Below are positions 47,663 through 59,177 of a DNA stretch of 64,000 nucleotides, in pieces. The stretch is from positions 6,758,001 to 6,822,000 of the forward strand of contig AP026550.1 of the NCBI GenBank assembly GCA_026075535.2, read 5' to 3'. Each line of letters begins with the position of its first letter. The stretch's first letter is position 1. The position numbers and the translations under genes were made by a program. The notes under the pieces were generated by a model. The model saw only the letters and a program-made list of their open reading frames with translations. It was not told the origin of the DNA and searched no databases. The DNA comes from Tricholoma matsutake. Taxonomy: Eukaryota; Basidiomycota; Agaricomycetes; Agaricales; Tricholomataceae.

Positions 47663-50600
47663 TCACTTGACAAATAAAGGTGAATTACACACAAATCGAT
47701 TGGTAAGTGCAATGTTCAGAATAGTACACTGGAGACCCTCTTGGTCAGCCTCTAAGGTACTCTTTTTGATATGTAGCTTCCTGACAGCCTCCTTGATAGC
47801 AACCCAGTTGGAGGACAACCAAAATTCAGTGTATTTCTTGGCTAGCATCTCAGGTGAGTGACTGAATGAATATTCAGCCAAGATAGCCATAGCTGTATGA
47901 GAATTGAATAATAAATGATGCAAGGAATTTCTGAAAGATTATACCAAGGAAAAATTGGGTGATTGAGTGGAAGATATTAGAATCATGTATCTGGATTACA
48001 TGGTTAGGAATAAAGAATGAAATTGAGAGGTCATTACAGGCTGACCATCTCCATAAGTGCAGACTTTTGTTCTTTTGAGAAACTAGCAACAAATTTGTAA
48101 AGCTAAAAAGGCTGAGTAAATGAATAGTAAGCAAGGAATCAAGTTCAAAAATTGATCAAGTGTTACAAACCAGAAAAAACATGCATTGAATAAATAGATG
48201 AGCAAGTGCAAGAGGTGATATTGATCAAATCAAGAGGCTTACAGCCTACAAGAGCAATCTTAAATCAATTTACTCAGAAGTAGAATAGTTGAAAGTTACA
48301 TGCTATAATCACAAAGCAAAACACCATTAAGTATGAGAAAATGGTATGCCATATTTTAAATAGACATTCAACTTACCTCCTGTGATGGCAAAAGCAAAGA
48401 ATATGAGAAAGTGATGTGCCGTGTTCAAACAGACATGCAACTTACCCCCTGTGATTGCAAAAGAAAAGAGCATGGAATATGAGAAAGTGATTTGTCATGT
48501 TCAAACAGACATGCAACTTACCATCTGTGATTGCAAAAGAAAAGAGCATGGAATATGAGAAAGTGATGTGCCATGTTCAAACAGACATGCAACTTACCAA
48601 CTTTGATTGCAAAAGAAAAGAGCATGGAATATGAGAAAGTGATGTGCCATGTTCAAACAGACATGCAACTTACCCGTTGTGATTGCAAAAGAAAAGAGCA
48701 TGGAATATGAGAAAGTGATGTGCCATGTTCAAACAGACATGCAACTTACCCCCTGTGATTGCAAAAGAAAAGAGCATGGAATATGAGAAAGTGATCTGTC
48801 ATGTTCAAACAGACATGCAACTTACTGACTGTGATTGCAAAAGAAAAGAGCATGGAATATGAGAAAGTGATGTGCCATGTTCAAACAGACATGCAACTTA
48901 CCCCCTGTGATTGCAAAAGAAAAGAGCATGGAATATGAGAAAGTGATGTGCCATGTTCAAAAAGACATGCAACTTACCCCCTGTGATTGCAAAAGAAAAG
49001 AGCATGGAATATGAGAAAGTGATGTGCCATGTTCAAACAGACATGCAACTTACCCCCTGTGATTGCAAAAGAAAAGAGCATGGAATATGAGAAAGTGATG
49101 TGCCATGTTCAAACAGACATGCAATTTACCCACTGTGATTGCAAAAGAAAAGAGCATGGAATATGAGAAAGTGATGTGCCATGTTTAAATGGACTTGCAA
49201 CTTGCCTCCTGCATTTGGGCAAATAATATAAGCTATGAGAGATTTTCATCAGGGAAAGAACTTACTAGCTAGTATTTCAATGGTGTATTTAGCATTAAAA
49301 AGAAATTCACTCCAATTCTCACATATGCCTTACCTCCTAGTATAGTGAACAACAGATAAATTCTGATATAGCAGTATAATCCAATAAAAAGCTTACAGTC
49401 TACCAAGGGAACATATAAGTGTTGTGCACTATAAACTAGACCAAAGTAAACTGCCTACCTCCTATAACAATTCTAGTTTGTTATATATATTAACAGATAA
49501 AGTAATACTCTATACATTTAGAATGAATTATTAGTATTTTGTGGCATAAATTCAACCCATTCTTACCACATTCATTGGAAACCAATCACATAAACTTCTA
49601 ACCCATGAAACCCAGTCTTGCAGAATTGCAGCAGAAGAAAATATTTGTTTCAACTTGAAGGTTGCTGCTGCACTTAACATCTTCATTAGATTAGCTCTAC
49701 ATTTTTATTCAGCTCAGTATCACAATTAGAAGACCTGGATTCATACTGCACAGCATACTGAAAGGAAAGCTCTATTTGATTTCTTTGTGTTGACACAAAA
49801 AGAGCCTGCAGAGCCTTCTTATCAAGCACAGCTGCTGTCTTCTCAACAAGTTCAATGCAATTGCCCTCAGGCAAATTCATATCTGTTGTCAATATATTTC
49901 ACCCTCATTAATTAGGACACTATTAAAGCCATACCTCGAAGAATTATGTAAGTCTTTGGAGGATAACGGCATGTGAAAATGGGAAGACTCATGCAAGTCT
50001 TCTGAAAATCCTCCATAGCTCGGCTTTGAGCTTGGTTTACTGCTTCATTAGGTGAAATTCCTTCATTTGTCAGAGCTTCATATGCATCATCATCATGAGC
50101 ATCAAACTTGGTGAATATCACAATGACTGGCACTATATTAATTGCATATGAGATATTCCAGTATATATCACTGTGCAAAATATTTTGTTACCTTTCCCAG
50201 TTCCAACCTTGGAGAAGAAATCTTCCTCTGCCTTGGTAACAGGCCTTGAACTATCCATTGGAATGCAGTACCTGATCAGAGAAAGAAAGACCTCATGTTA
50301 AATCACCAAGGTATCAACCACTATGTACTAACCATATAGCATGAATTTGGTCCCGCAATTTCCTCTGCTTTGCCTGCTGCTTGATGAAATTCTTTACATC
50401 AACCAACTCATTTGCACTGCCCGCTTCGAATCCACGTGAGTCATGGAAGACAAAGCCTGGGTTACTTCGAAAAACCATTTCATTCTCAAGATTATGGAGG
50501 CCTCGCTGGAAGGGTGGAATTGATACTTATCAGCCAGAATACTAGAGCCAGGCTAAACTGACCCGGGCAGATGGTTCGACACTATCCAAGTTGATCTGAT

Positions 50601-50828
50601 TGAAAGTGTCATGATACGTTAAAGAATTAGACATTCACAACGCACTTTATTTCCCTTGCTATCGTGAATTTCAGGTTGATCGGTGGTCCTGCAAATCTTC
50701 TGTAGAATCGTTGTCTTGCCCGAGTTGGCTCTTCCGATGATTAGAATTCGGAAGCGAACAGCTTTCTCGCGAAGTTTCTGGTAGGCCCGCTCCTCATCAG
50801 GATTGACACTTGAGGTGGGGTTCGACAT
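47663..50828 (-). CDS. P-loop GTPase-like protein with a chain of 3-nt microexons
   Basis: Seven ordinary exons (50828-50646, 50595-50563, 50505-50333, 50271-50192, 50132-49935, 49882-49747, 49696-49567) give 311 codons in frame. The Walker A/G1 motif GRANSGKT is at residues 32-39, G3 DSRG at 94-97 and a G4-like TKFD at 164-167, as in small or dynamin-like GTPases. A Trp-rich segment (QDWVSWVRSLCDWFP) ends exon 7. Eighteen putative 3-nt exons follow, each preceded by AG (one lost) and followed by GT or GC. Then come a 65-nt exon (48102-48038) and a final exon (47930-47663) encoding a helical C-terminus (MAILAEYSFSHSPEML ... LQCTILNIALTNRF). All phases agree, giving 439 residues. An alternative last splice at GTGTGT near 47690 is possible. 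GTP binding is inferred from the motifs; the cellular role is unknown. Confidence 0.75.
48440..49205 (-). repeat. 76-bp intron-plus-codon minisatellite
   Basis: Splice donors (ACTTAC on the plus strand) begin at 48440, 48516, 48592, 48668, 48744, 48820, 48896, 48972, 49048, 49124 and 49200, an exact 76-bp period. On the minus strand each unit is GTAAGTTGCATG...TTTGCAATCACAG (73 nt) plus a triplet. In transcript order the triplets within the array are TGG, GGG, GGG, GGG, TCA, GGG, CGG, TTG, ATG and GGG. Diverged relatives of the unit with the same AG-triplet-GT layout extend on both sides (48243 to 49461). Confidence 0.92.
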
Positions 50829-51419
50829 GATGTGGGTTGGGGGGCACCGTCAAAGATAATTTCGTTAAATGATATTAGGACGATGTGTAAGTGGAGAAGA
50901 ACAATAAGATCGATGATCGATGAAGCGCCTCGTGATGCACGTTGTCACACTGCAGCCGGCAACTGGGAGGATCGCTTATTTTCTAATTAACACCCTACGG
51001 CACGCTACATCAAACCGGTGTTGAATAAAACCGCCCTTACCTTCAGAGGCAGTCATACTTCGATTCCTACCGCGTCACTCGACGTCCTTACAGTTCCAAA
51101 CTATCGGCATCTAGAGCCTCGTCTTAGGGTTCACCACCGTCGAGGTCATCCCCTTTGTCCCGAGTCGCACCCCGCGAGAGGTATGGTCTTTGCCAGAGTT
51201 GCATGGAGCTCTCGCGGATTTCAGGGTAATTCGCTCAAAGAATGGTACGACGGGTCCGCCTTGTGCCCATTCGCCACCTCCCCCTTCCGCTGGACGGTAC
51301 CTAAAGCTATGGAAATCGGCCCAAAGCTAGGCTTGATTGAGCCAGTCCTATATCCTATATACGCTGCCTCGACTTCCTGTTCTTGTGTATAATTGTTATG
51401 CCTAGCCCCGCAACGTCAT
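50829..51419. other. intergenic with an uncertain ORF
   Basis: Promoter region of the GTPase-like gene and downstream region of the copper ATPase. A 124-codon plus-strand frame (51018-51392) has no recognisable domain and I do not call it a gene. Confidence 0.4.
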
Positions 51420-54400
51420 TCATCGAAGATTGAATTCTTGAAGTATTCGGGCACTACGCTCCTGGTGCGATTTGAGATTGAGGATATATTGTCGCATCGC
51501 AATATCTAAACTTCTAATCATAGGATACAGTAGAGCCCATGCGAGATGTAAAGGCTCAAAGCCAGGATGGTTGGCTCCTTGTTGAAGAATGTTGTCGAAT
51601 CTTAGGGTGAGCTTGAATACATTTACGGACACCGAGAAACAGAACGCTGCATACGTACGTCAGAAGATAGTATGAATGTTTACATTGCGGTGAAGTTTGA
51701 TATATTGATACATCCAGAATCGTTATCTATGCTCGTGTTAAAACAGTCTTCGGTTCTTTGTATAGTTTGAGTAGGAGAGAGCTACAGACGACTGACACCG
51801 ATCTACAAGGACGATCTATCGATGGTTTCTTTGAATTATTAAGCGAACAACACTCACGACAGTGCCATGGTCAATGATGCCCACACAGGAGCTAAGCGAG
51901 CATGACCAGCTGGGTAGATAACACCTGCAGCAATGGGGATAGCGATGACGTTGTATATCCCTGCATAAAACTCAAGTTGCACCACATATGAGTATCTAGG
52001 CAGTGTCCTACAATGATAAATTCACCAGATTGCATTTCACTCGGTTGAACACCTTTCGTGAGAGATCGTTCAGAGTGAGCAGACTTCGAAGGTCTGAAGA
52101 TAAGAGGATGGAGGATGCGCTTGATATCGCAACATCGCCTAGAAATGAGTTAAGTCGCGTGTGTATGATTTCAACTCGACGAAGTGACTTACTTCCTGAT
52201 CCGATAGCGACGCTGATATCGGCAGTAGTCAACGCCTGGTGCGGATATTAACTACAGTTTCTGAAATATATGAATGGAACTCACCGGTGCATCGTTTATC
52301 CCATCACCCACCATGGCCACGATGCAACGCGCGTTCAACCTTCGCTTTGCAAAAATGGATCCCCACTTTGAACGGGTCCTTTTTGCGCCAACTTGTTGTA
52401 GCCATTGGATCTTCTGCGCCTGGAACAAAATCAGACAATCTCACTCTGATATCAAGTTGATGCTCGCTACCTTCTCATGTGGTAGGACACCAGCGATAAC
52501 ATTTGTTGTCGGGATGCCTACCGTTTTAGCGACGGCTCGTGCTGTGACAGCGTTATCACCAGAGATCATCCAAGTACTGATCCCCTGATGTTGCAGATAA
52601 GCTACCACAGATTGTGCTTCAGGTCTCAATCGGTCGGCGACCGCGAAGATTGCTGCGGTGGCGAAAGCCCCGGAATCTGCGGAGTCTCCAGATTCATCAC
52701 GTATTGCGAGCAAAACGACACTCTTCGCCTCGGCTTTCCAGGTCCCCAATCGCTGTCTGATCACATCATCCACAGTAACGCCATGTTCTTCAAGCCAAGC
52801 CTCATTGCCGATGATTGCCGTGCATTGCAGATCCTCAAAGTGAGCCTTCAATCCCCTTCCTGCTGTCTCCTCGAATAAGGAACCACTGGAAGGTGAAGCG
52901 CCTTGGGTTACACAGAAAGATCGGATTGCCGTGCCAAGCGGATGTGAGGATGCAGACTCCATCTCGGCAGCAATTCCGAGGACTACTCCTCGTTCCCAAC
53001 GTTTGCTCACGGAAACTACCTCGGAATCTGAGACTGTGGGTTCCCCACCTTCGGTCAATGTGCCGGTCTTGTCGAAAACTACGACATCAACTTGGGCCAT
53101 TTCTTGAAACGCCTCACCGCCACCTTGAGCTAGGATTCCAAATTTAGCTGCCAGTCCGCTTCCGACTAGTAATGCTGTGGGAGCAGCGAGACCAAGGCCA
53201 CAGGGACAAGCAACGACGAAAACAGAAATAGCAAACTCTACTGACCAGACCGCTATCAAATTGCAGGATGTTTAGCTTTATGTAAAATTCTGGGCACAAA
53301 ATGCGTTTTACTTACTCCAACCACCGATCGAAATGTCTAAATAATCCCGGGGAAGGACACCACTCAATCCCAAGCTGAGCCATGTTACCCAGGTAATAAT
53401 AGCAAGTAAAGTCACGATGGGTACAAAGTAGCCTGTGAGAAGATCGGCGACGCGTTCTATTGGAGCACGTCGCGTTTGCCCTTCTTGAACGACTTTCACG
53501 ATGTGATCGAGCCTTCGTTGAGATAAGCCTTGCTTTATTACTGCTGTTGAATGTTCAACGCGAAAATGAGACCCACATAGTTGTTCCACCACAGGCATCA
53601 ACCTTTGCATCGACTATTTTTCCTTTGTTGATTGTACCTAAGAACAGTTTGTCTCCGACAGATTTCTTGACGAGTCTCGATTCTCCTGTCAATGAGCTTT
53701 CATCGAAGGCGCCGTCAGTGCCTGAAACAATTGTCGCATCTGCAGGAGGCGTTGCACCGGTCTGTATACGGACAATATCGCCGACTTCGAGAAGATTCGA
53801 ATCAATCTTCTCGACTTTGAAGCCATGATTGGTCGAAGAAACATCTTCCCAGTCGGAGACACCTTTCTCAAGGTCACCGTTGAAAGAATATTCGGATGTA
53901 GCGGCAACGGAGGATGCACCGGGGCTAAGGACGAGGGCCTCCGTAGGACGAAGCGAGCCCAGCGCGGATATCGCGTCAGCGGTTTGCGCCTTGCTATACA
54001 CTTCTAGACAGCGGCCTAAGGACGAGTCTATGACTAAAGTATCTTTTTCCGCGAGGTAAATAGGCGAACAGACCTACAAGCAGGAACATTGTCAGGAAGA
54101 CAACAGAGTCAAAATATGTAGTGTTGTCACCCATCCCAGACGGAGACGCAGGCTGCGCTGCCGCAAGACCAAGGAGGGCAATGGATGAGAAGTACGCTAC
54201 AGATACGCCAACAGATACCTATCGATCACAATGAATTAACATAGATTTTTCATCTTGGATTCAGAGAAGACGCACTAAGAGGTTCATGCTTCCGAACCGA
54301 ATGAAGCGCCTGTAAGTGGGAGTGGTACTCCCTCTTCCCCACATAGCTCTAATTTCCTTGATGCTTCTCCGATGGAAGATATTGGCGCTGTAAAACTGGA

Positions 54401-55271
54401 CAGGGGTGGCCAAGAATAAAAGAGCCCACTGATTTCGGGATACGTTTCCGGCCCACATCGGCTGCATCAAGTAGGTTTTCGTAGGGTTGCCGTTCTTGAC
54501 CAAACTCATGAAGACAACAGCAATCACGAAAGTCGGTATAGCTCGGTATAGCGATTACGACAGCAAGTATGAGTCTCCGAAGCAGGGCATTGTATTCCGC
54601 GGCTTGCAGTGACCGAGAACGGTCTTGAAGAGAAGGAGGGCGATGTATGGAAACTTGAAAGGGTGGTGATTTAGAGGAAGCTATAGCAGAGAGCATCGAA
54701 CGGATTGTGAAGAATGGAGGAGAGGGCTGATACGAGAGCTCCAAATATGTGATCCGTGAATGTGGTGATTGTTTTGACAATCTTGACATGAGGACTGTAA
54801 GTTTCGACCGCAGCTATAATTTTCTCGGGGCAATGCCTGAAAATAAGCATTAAAAAATATGGTCTAAACGAACAAAGATACATCGGCAATTCACCGGCAG
54901 AACATGCCATCTATACGCAAAGCGATCTTCCGATAATTGGTGGTCGAATCATTTTCCAAGGCGCTGAGTGACTCTACACTGACGACTTCGGCTTCATATC
55001 CACAGTCCTTCACCGTCTCCACGACGACCTGCACAAGGTTCGTGTGGTCGACGACGACAGTGGCAGAGTTGCTCAACAGGCTGACCGCGACCTCTGAGAC
55101 TCCCCTCAGCTCTGATACTATTGTAGTTATGGTTCCAGAACAGGATGCGCATGTCATGCCTCCAACAGAGAGCGTTACACGGAGAGGACCGTCGTCATGT
55201 TCCTCGCGTCGGCTAGCGATAGAAGCTTCGTGTATCTGAAGAGAGATTTGTTTCTTGTCGGTGGTAGACAT
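51420..55271 (-). pseudogene. copper-transporting P1B-type ATPase, frame-disrupted
   Basis: The N-terminus has a heavy-metal domain with GMTCASC, then a second with GMFCRHC, whose Arg codon is split by a 58-nt intron (54837-54894). Next come membrane segments, the actuator motif TGES (about 53690), the CPC ion-binding motif VACPCGLGLA (about 53200), the phosphorylation motif DKTGT (about 53065), HP-type nucleotide-binding motif SSHPLG, and the hinge GDGINDAP (about 52300-52220). Several short introns separate these. Family members (Ccc2/ATP7 type) pump Cu(I) into the Golgi lumen for multicopper oxidases. Two frame breaks lie between the second metal domain and the first membrane helices: one near 54748 (after FTDH) and a perfect 10-bp tandem duplication at about 54534-54553. 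They do not compensate each other. Either the allele is dead or the assembly has indels. Confidence 0.8.
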
Positions 55272-55406
55272 TAGAGTGAATACCAGAGACAGGTAGATTT
55301 AGATTATACATTTCAGCAAGCAGAGTGGAATATAAGGGTCGAGGCATTTGAAGCGAGGCAGATTTTGGACCAATGACATACATCGCTCGCCCAACAAATG
55401 GCTCAG

Positions 55407-55439
55407 GATTACAGATCACTGATGTCGTGATCTGTAATC
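55407..55439. promoter_or_regulatory. perfect 13-bp inverted repeat upstream of the copper ATPase
   Basis: GATTACAGATCAC, spacer TGATGTC, then GTGATCTGTAATC: a perfect 13-bp dyad 136-168 bases before the ATPase ATG. It could be a dimeric regulator site or a hairpin. Function is not known. Confidence 0.45.
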
Positions 55440-57183
55440 TCCATTAGGGCAGGTCAATTCGCGACGCGACAAGCATGCATCACAGACTTCTAGAGTCGCT
55501 CTCAAGTACTGAAAACCGCAAAGTCCAAGGTAAACCACAACCACCTCTCAAGCTTCCAGTCGACATGGTCACCTATGTACATACTAAGGTGGTTGCACAA
55601 ATATGATTAACCTAGGGTCGAATTTTTATCAAGGGATAAAAAATACGACCCTCCCTAACCAGGGTATAGACCCGTTGTCACTGTGGGAGCCTTTTGCTGT
55701 CGTATGCGACTGGCTTTTGCACACGCCGCATTGTAAATACACGCTGTCTCAGCTCGAAGGAGGTCTTGTCACTTACGCGCCTTTACCATCGGCGCGAGTG
55801 CGCTGCTTGGCCACCCTTCTGCACGGCAGAAGTCGGTGAGGAACGCCGGTCCTGTTTTCGCGGTCCTTCTCGTGAATCTTCCGTAAGTAGGTTGTGCGCC
55901 CGCTGCGCATGCGGGGACTCGAGCATCTAGACATCCCTAGCAGGAACGAGCACTAGAAAGACGAAGGCAGATTTTTGTGCTACTATTCAAGTTAAGTGAA
56001 GTGTCGAAGGACACTGACATTAGTATAGCAGTCAGAGACTGAACGCTATTGACCCAGCACTTTCTTCGCAACACGTGATTCTCGGGAAACGCCGTGACTA
56101 GACTGGTGTGTACAGAGTGAGCGTGTCACGTAACTTACTTTCATAATACAATTTCCACAAGCATTACAATTGGAATAAGTTCAAAACTATGTTTGGTTCA
56201 CCTCGAGAGTGGAAAAATCAGACTCCAAACCATTTGTGAGGTGCGGTCTCGCATCTCAACAAAAACATGTAAATTTGGTCATATTTGTACTTTGATTTAT
56301 TTTCAATGGGAAATCTTCTGCAAGCCAATTCCTCAACAACCATGCCACATTTTGGCATGAATCTGTAGTCTATCTTATACTACTTGCTGAGCTCTAGAGT
56401 TCCACTCAGTTTATCTATTTTTTGGTTGACATCTGTGAAAGTTAGGTTGACCCTGCCAATAATGGGTGTGCCAAGGGTGTGCAAGCAATATCTCAAGAAC
56501 TCATGGTTGGAAAAATGAACTGAGAGTGGCACAGTGTAATGCAGGTAAAGGCTTTCTATGCAAAAAATAAGCCCTTGTGGCCAGTAAGGTAGAAGACATC
56601 CATAACCCGCCAATGTCACATGTCATTAGTCTCCCAAAGGCAGATTGTAGCCACTCATTTTCAACCTTCGTGCCTCAGATATCTCATGTCTGACATCTGC
56701 TTTCTATAAGTCACACCTTAACAGTTGGTCTTTTTCAGCCTCCGACGGCATCTCGGAAAGTCATGTGTAATCATGTTTTTTGGCTGGTGCATCAATTAGT
56801 CAATTAATGGTCTAACGGTATGACACATCACAACCTACCCCTGCAACTGCATATTCATATTAGCAGCTCATCAATGATGGATCCTTTCTAACAACAACCA
56901 CTCTGCTAGTTTTTACCTTCATATTGTCATACTTTGCTGCTGTGACATTGTCTTCTAAGTTTTGGATAGTAACTTGACCAAAAACTGCACTCGTAGACAG
57001 TAAGTGCACAACAGCAGTGGTCATGTGCATTGCTCATGATCAAATTTTCACTAGTGATCGAGGATCAAAGCTTGTAGCAGGCAGAGATGTCTTAGCCAGG
57101 GACCATTGAAATTTAGAAATTAGTTGGGTGATCTACTTCTAACAGGATCTCAGATCCCATATGTGAGAGGCATGGGGTGCGCC
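55440..57183. other. intergenic, nothing recognised
   Basis: Only short open frames without recognisable domains. The sequence changes from GC-richer (about 55.6-55.9 kb) to AT-rich, possibly repeat-derived DNA after 56.1 kb. Confidence 0.4.
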
Positions 57184-57516
57184 TTAACATTCATGACAAT
57201 TATAACCAGATCCGAAAGGGACAGGCCATGAAAAGTATGTGAGATATGGAGCATAGGCTGCAGCTGCGGAACCCACATCATCGGGGTGGAAACGTAGAAC
57301 ACATTGGCCTCCAGCAGGTATTGCAGCTGCAATGAGAAGACAAAGAAGGGTTGGCCCGTTGTTCTCCAGCACACCTACCACATTAGCAAGAGAAAAGCGG
57401 TGGACAAAATCCCACCTCATTTCCTCTCGTGAAACATGGAATCCACCTTCTTTACTCTCCTTCTTAACAGCCCATTCTCTGAGCTGCCAATGGTAGTGTT
57501 TGAAGGTCCAGTCCAT
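57184..57516 (-). pseudogene. gene fragment, unknown family
   Basis: A 110-residue frame (MDWTFKHYHWQLREWAVKKE ... HVSREEMRWDFVHRFSLANV ... ENNGPTLL). It vaguely resembles repetitive Agaricomycete families with EEMRWDF-like motifs, but I cannot name it. Its 5' end, including the apparent start codon, lies in the TIR of a MITE at 57494, and the first part of the frame is duplicated in inverted orientation at 57938-58002. Confidence 0.35.
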
Positions 57517-58002
57517 GGTTATGTAACAGTCTTTTGGAATTTTAAGATGTAATCTGCTTGTTAAAGCCTTACAACTTATCCTGGCATTTCAGGACTTTTT
57601 GTACACAATGTCAATATATGATTGAAAAGGTTTTGTCATTATGCCTCAGGGGTTTTTACAGAATTAAACATATTAAACATAAAACAATTTTTCCAGTCTA
57701 TACATTTTCCGAGGTTTTGAGAAAAATGTGTGAACTGGAAAAATTGTTTTGTGTTTAATATGTTTTATTCTGTAAAAACCACTGAGGCATAATGACAAAA
57801 CATTTTTGGTCCTATATTGACATTGTGTACAAAAAGTCCTGAAATGCCAGGATAAGTTGTAAGGCTTTAACAAGCAGATTACATCTTAAAATTCCAAAAG
57901 ACTGTTACATAACCATGGACTGGACCTTCAAACACTACCATTGGCAGCTCAGAGAATGGGCTGTTAAGAAGGAGAGTAAAGAAGGTGGATTCCATGTTTC
58001 AC
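57429..58002. repeat. 574-bp palindrome with a hairpin hAT-like MITE at its core
   Basis: The left arm from 57429 (GTGAAACATGGAATCCACC) and right arm to 58002 (GGTGGATTCCATGTTTCAC) are near-complementary, centred near 57715. The inner part, 57494-57937, has termini TAGTGTTTGAAGGTCCAGTCC-like on both sides. The outer 65 bp of each arm are coding-like flank. The arms are roughly 90% similar, judged from the short frames they encode. Confidence 0.75.
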
Positions 58003-58342
58003 AGTCAAGTAAGAATACCAACACTACATGTTAGTGCTTAAAAGTCCAGTCCAATGGACCAACAAGAGACCAGGAACCAAACTGGACCTTAACTGATGTA
58101 ACCAGACTTTCAGTCCCAGTTCGACCACTTCTTGAAGCAGTCCAGTCCTCAGTTTTCATTCTTGTCAACACTACTAGGACTGTCAAGGACCAGTTTAGAC
58201 CAGTTCTCGACTAGACTTACAGTCCCTAAGTTAGAATGTAACAAATATATGACTATATACAACAGTATAACTATGTACATATCCAGGCTACCTGATCATA
58301 GGAACAAAACCCGTGAGTCAGGTCACCATGAAGCATGGGTTC

Positions 58343-59177
58343 TAGTGTTTAAAGGTCCAGTCCAGTTCAGTTTTTTAACCCAAAAACATAAAGACCACAA
58401 CCTAAACCAGTCCAGGACTGACCCAGATACTGCTAGAACCAAACTGGACCACCTAGGACTGGTCCTTTCTGGTTAAAAGACCAAAAAAGACTGGTTAAGA
58501 CTGGTTCAGACCGATGTTTTGTTGTGAAATTTGTCATATTAATATAACCCATATGTATATTAGCAAATATTACCTAGACCTTATAACCACTGTACAGATG
58601 GATAGACATTGTAATTCCCCATCATTCGGTCTAACTTTTAAGACATTTCATCAAGATTTGACTTGGCTATGATCAATATAAAAATACATCTACTGAATAA
58701 CTTGTGCTGAACACCAAGAAATGTAATGTGACAACCATAAATTATGTGATGCATAGCATGCATTGACAAATGGTAGGAGTATTATTATACATGTTAGTCC
58801 TATGATCATTAATAGAATCAAGCAAATGATCAACATATGAGTAAGATGAAATGAAAATCAATATACAACAAAATAGTCATACAAAAATAGATTTGGCTAT
58901 ATCTTGCTCAATTCTTAACCATTTTTTATGAACCAGAGGTTGAATTCACCGGATATCATGTGGGAACATGGTCCAATATATGTTTCCATGATAAAATTGG
59001 TCCTAACTGGTTTAGACCAGTTTTCTTCAGTTTTACAACATTTTTCAAAATTGAAAGACTGCTAACTGAACTGCAAAAGACTGGTCCATAAATAGACCAC
59101 TGGTCCAGTCTTTTCCAGTCCAATTCAGTCCAATTTCAGTCTTTTTTTGGTCCTATGGACTGGACCCTTCAACACCA
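58343..59177. mobile_element. inner hAT-like MITE with 8-bp target duplication
   Basis: Termini TAGTGTTTAAAGGTCCAGTCC and GGACTGGACCCTTCAACACCA are flanked by ATGGGTTC (58335-58342) and GTGGGTTC (59178-59185), an 8-bp duplication with one mismatch, as expected for hAT. It contains the 271-bp repeat at 58705-58975. Confidence 0.7.
58705..58975 (+). repeat. second copy of the 270-bp repeat (solo LTR-like)
   Basis: Inverted match of 33418-33690 over its whole length (TGCTGAACACC...CATGGTCCA). It sits inside a MITE without adjacent Gypsy coding sequence, as a solo LTR would. Flanking 5-mers do not match. Confidence 0.6.

Noticed and set aside
48440..49205. CRISPR-like array of regular repeats with short variable parts
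   Set aside because: The period is 76 bp with a 3-bp variable part, not 20-40-bp repeats and spacers. No cas genes are present, and the region lies inside a eukaryotic gene with splice signals.
51018..51392. 124-codon plus-strand frame between two genes
   Set aside because: No recognisable domain, Kozak or splice support. Could be chance in GC-richer promoter DNA.
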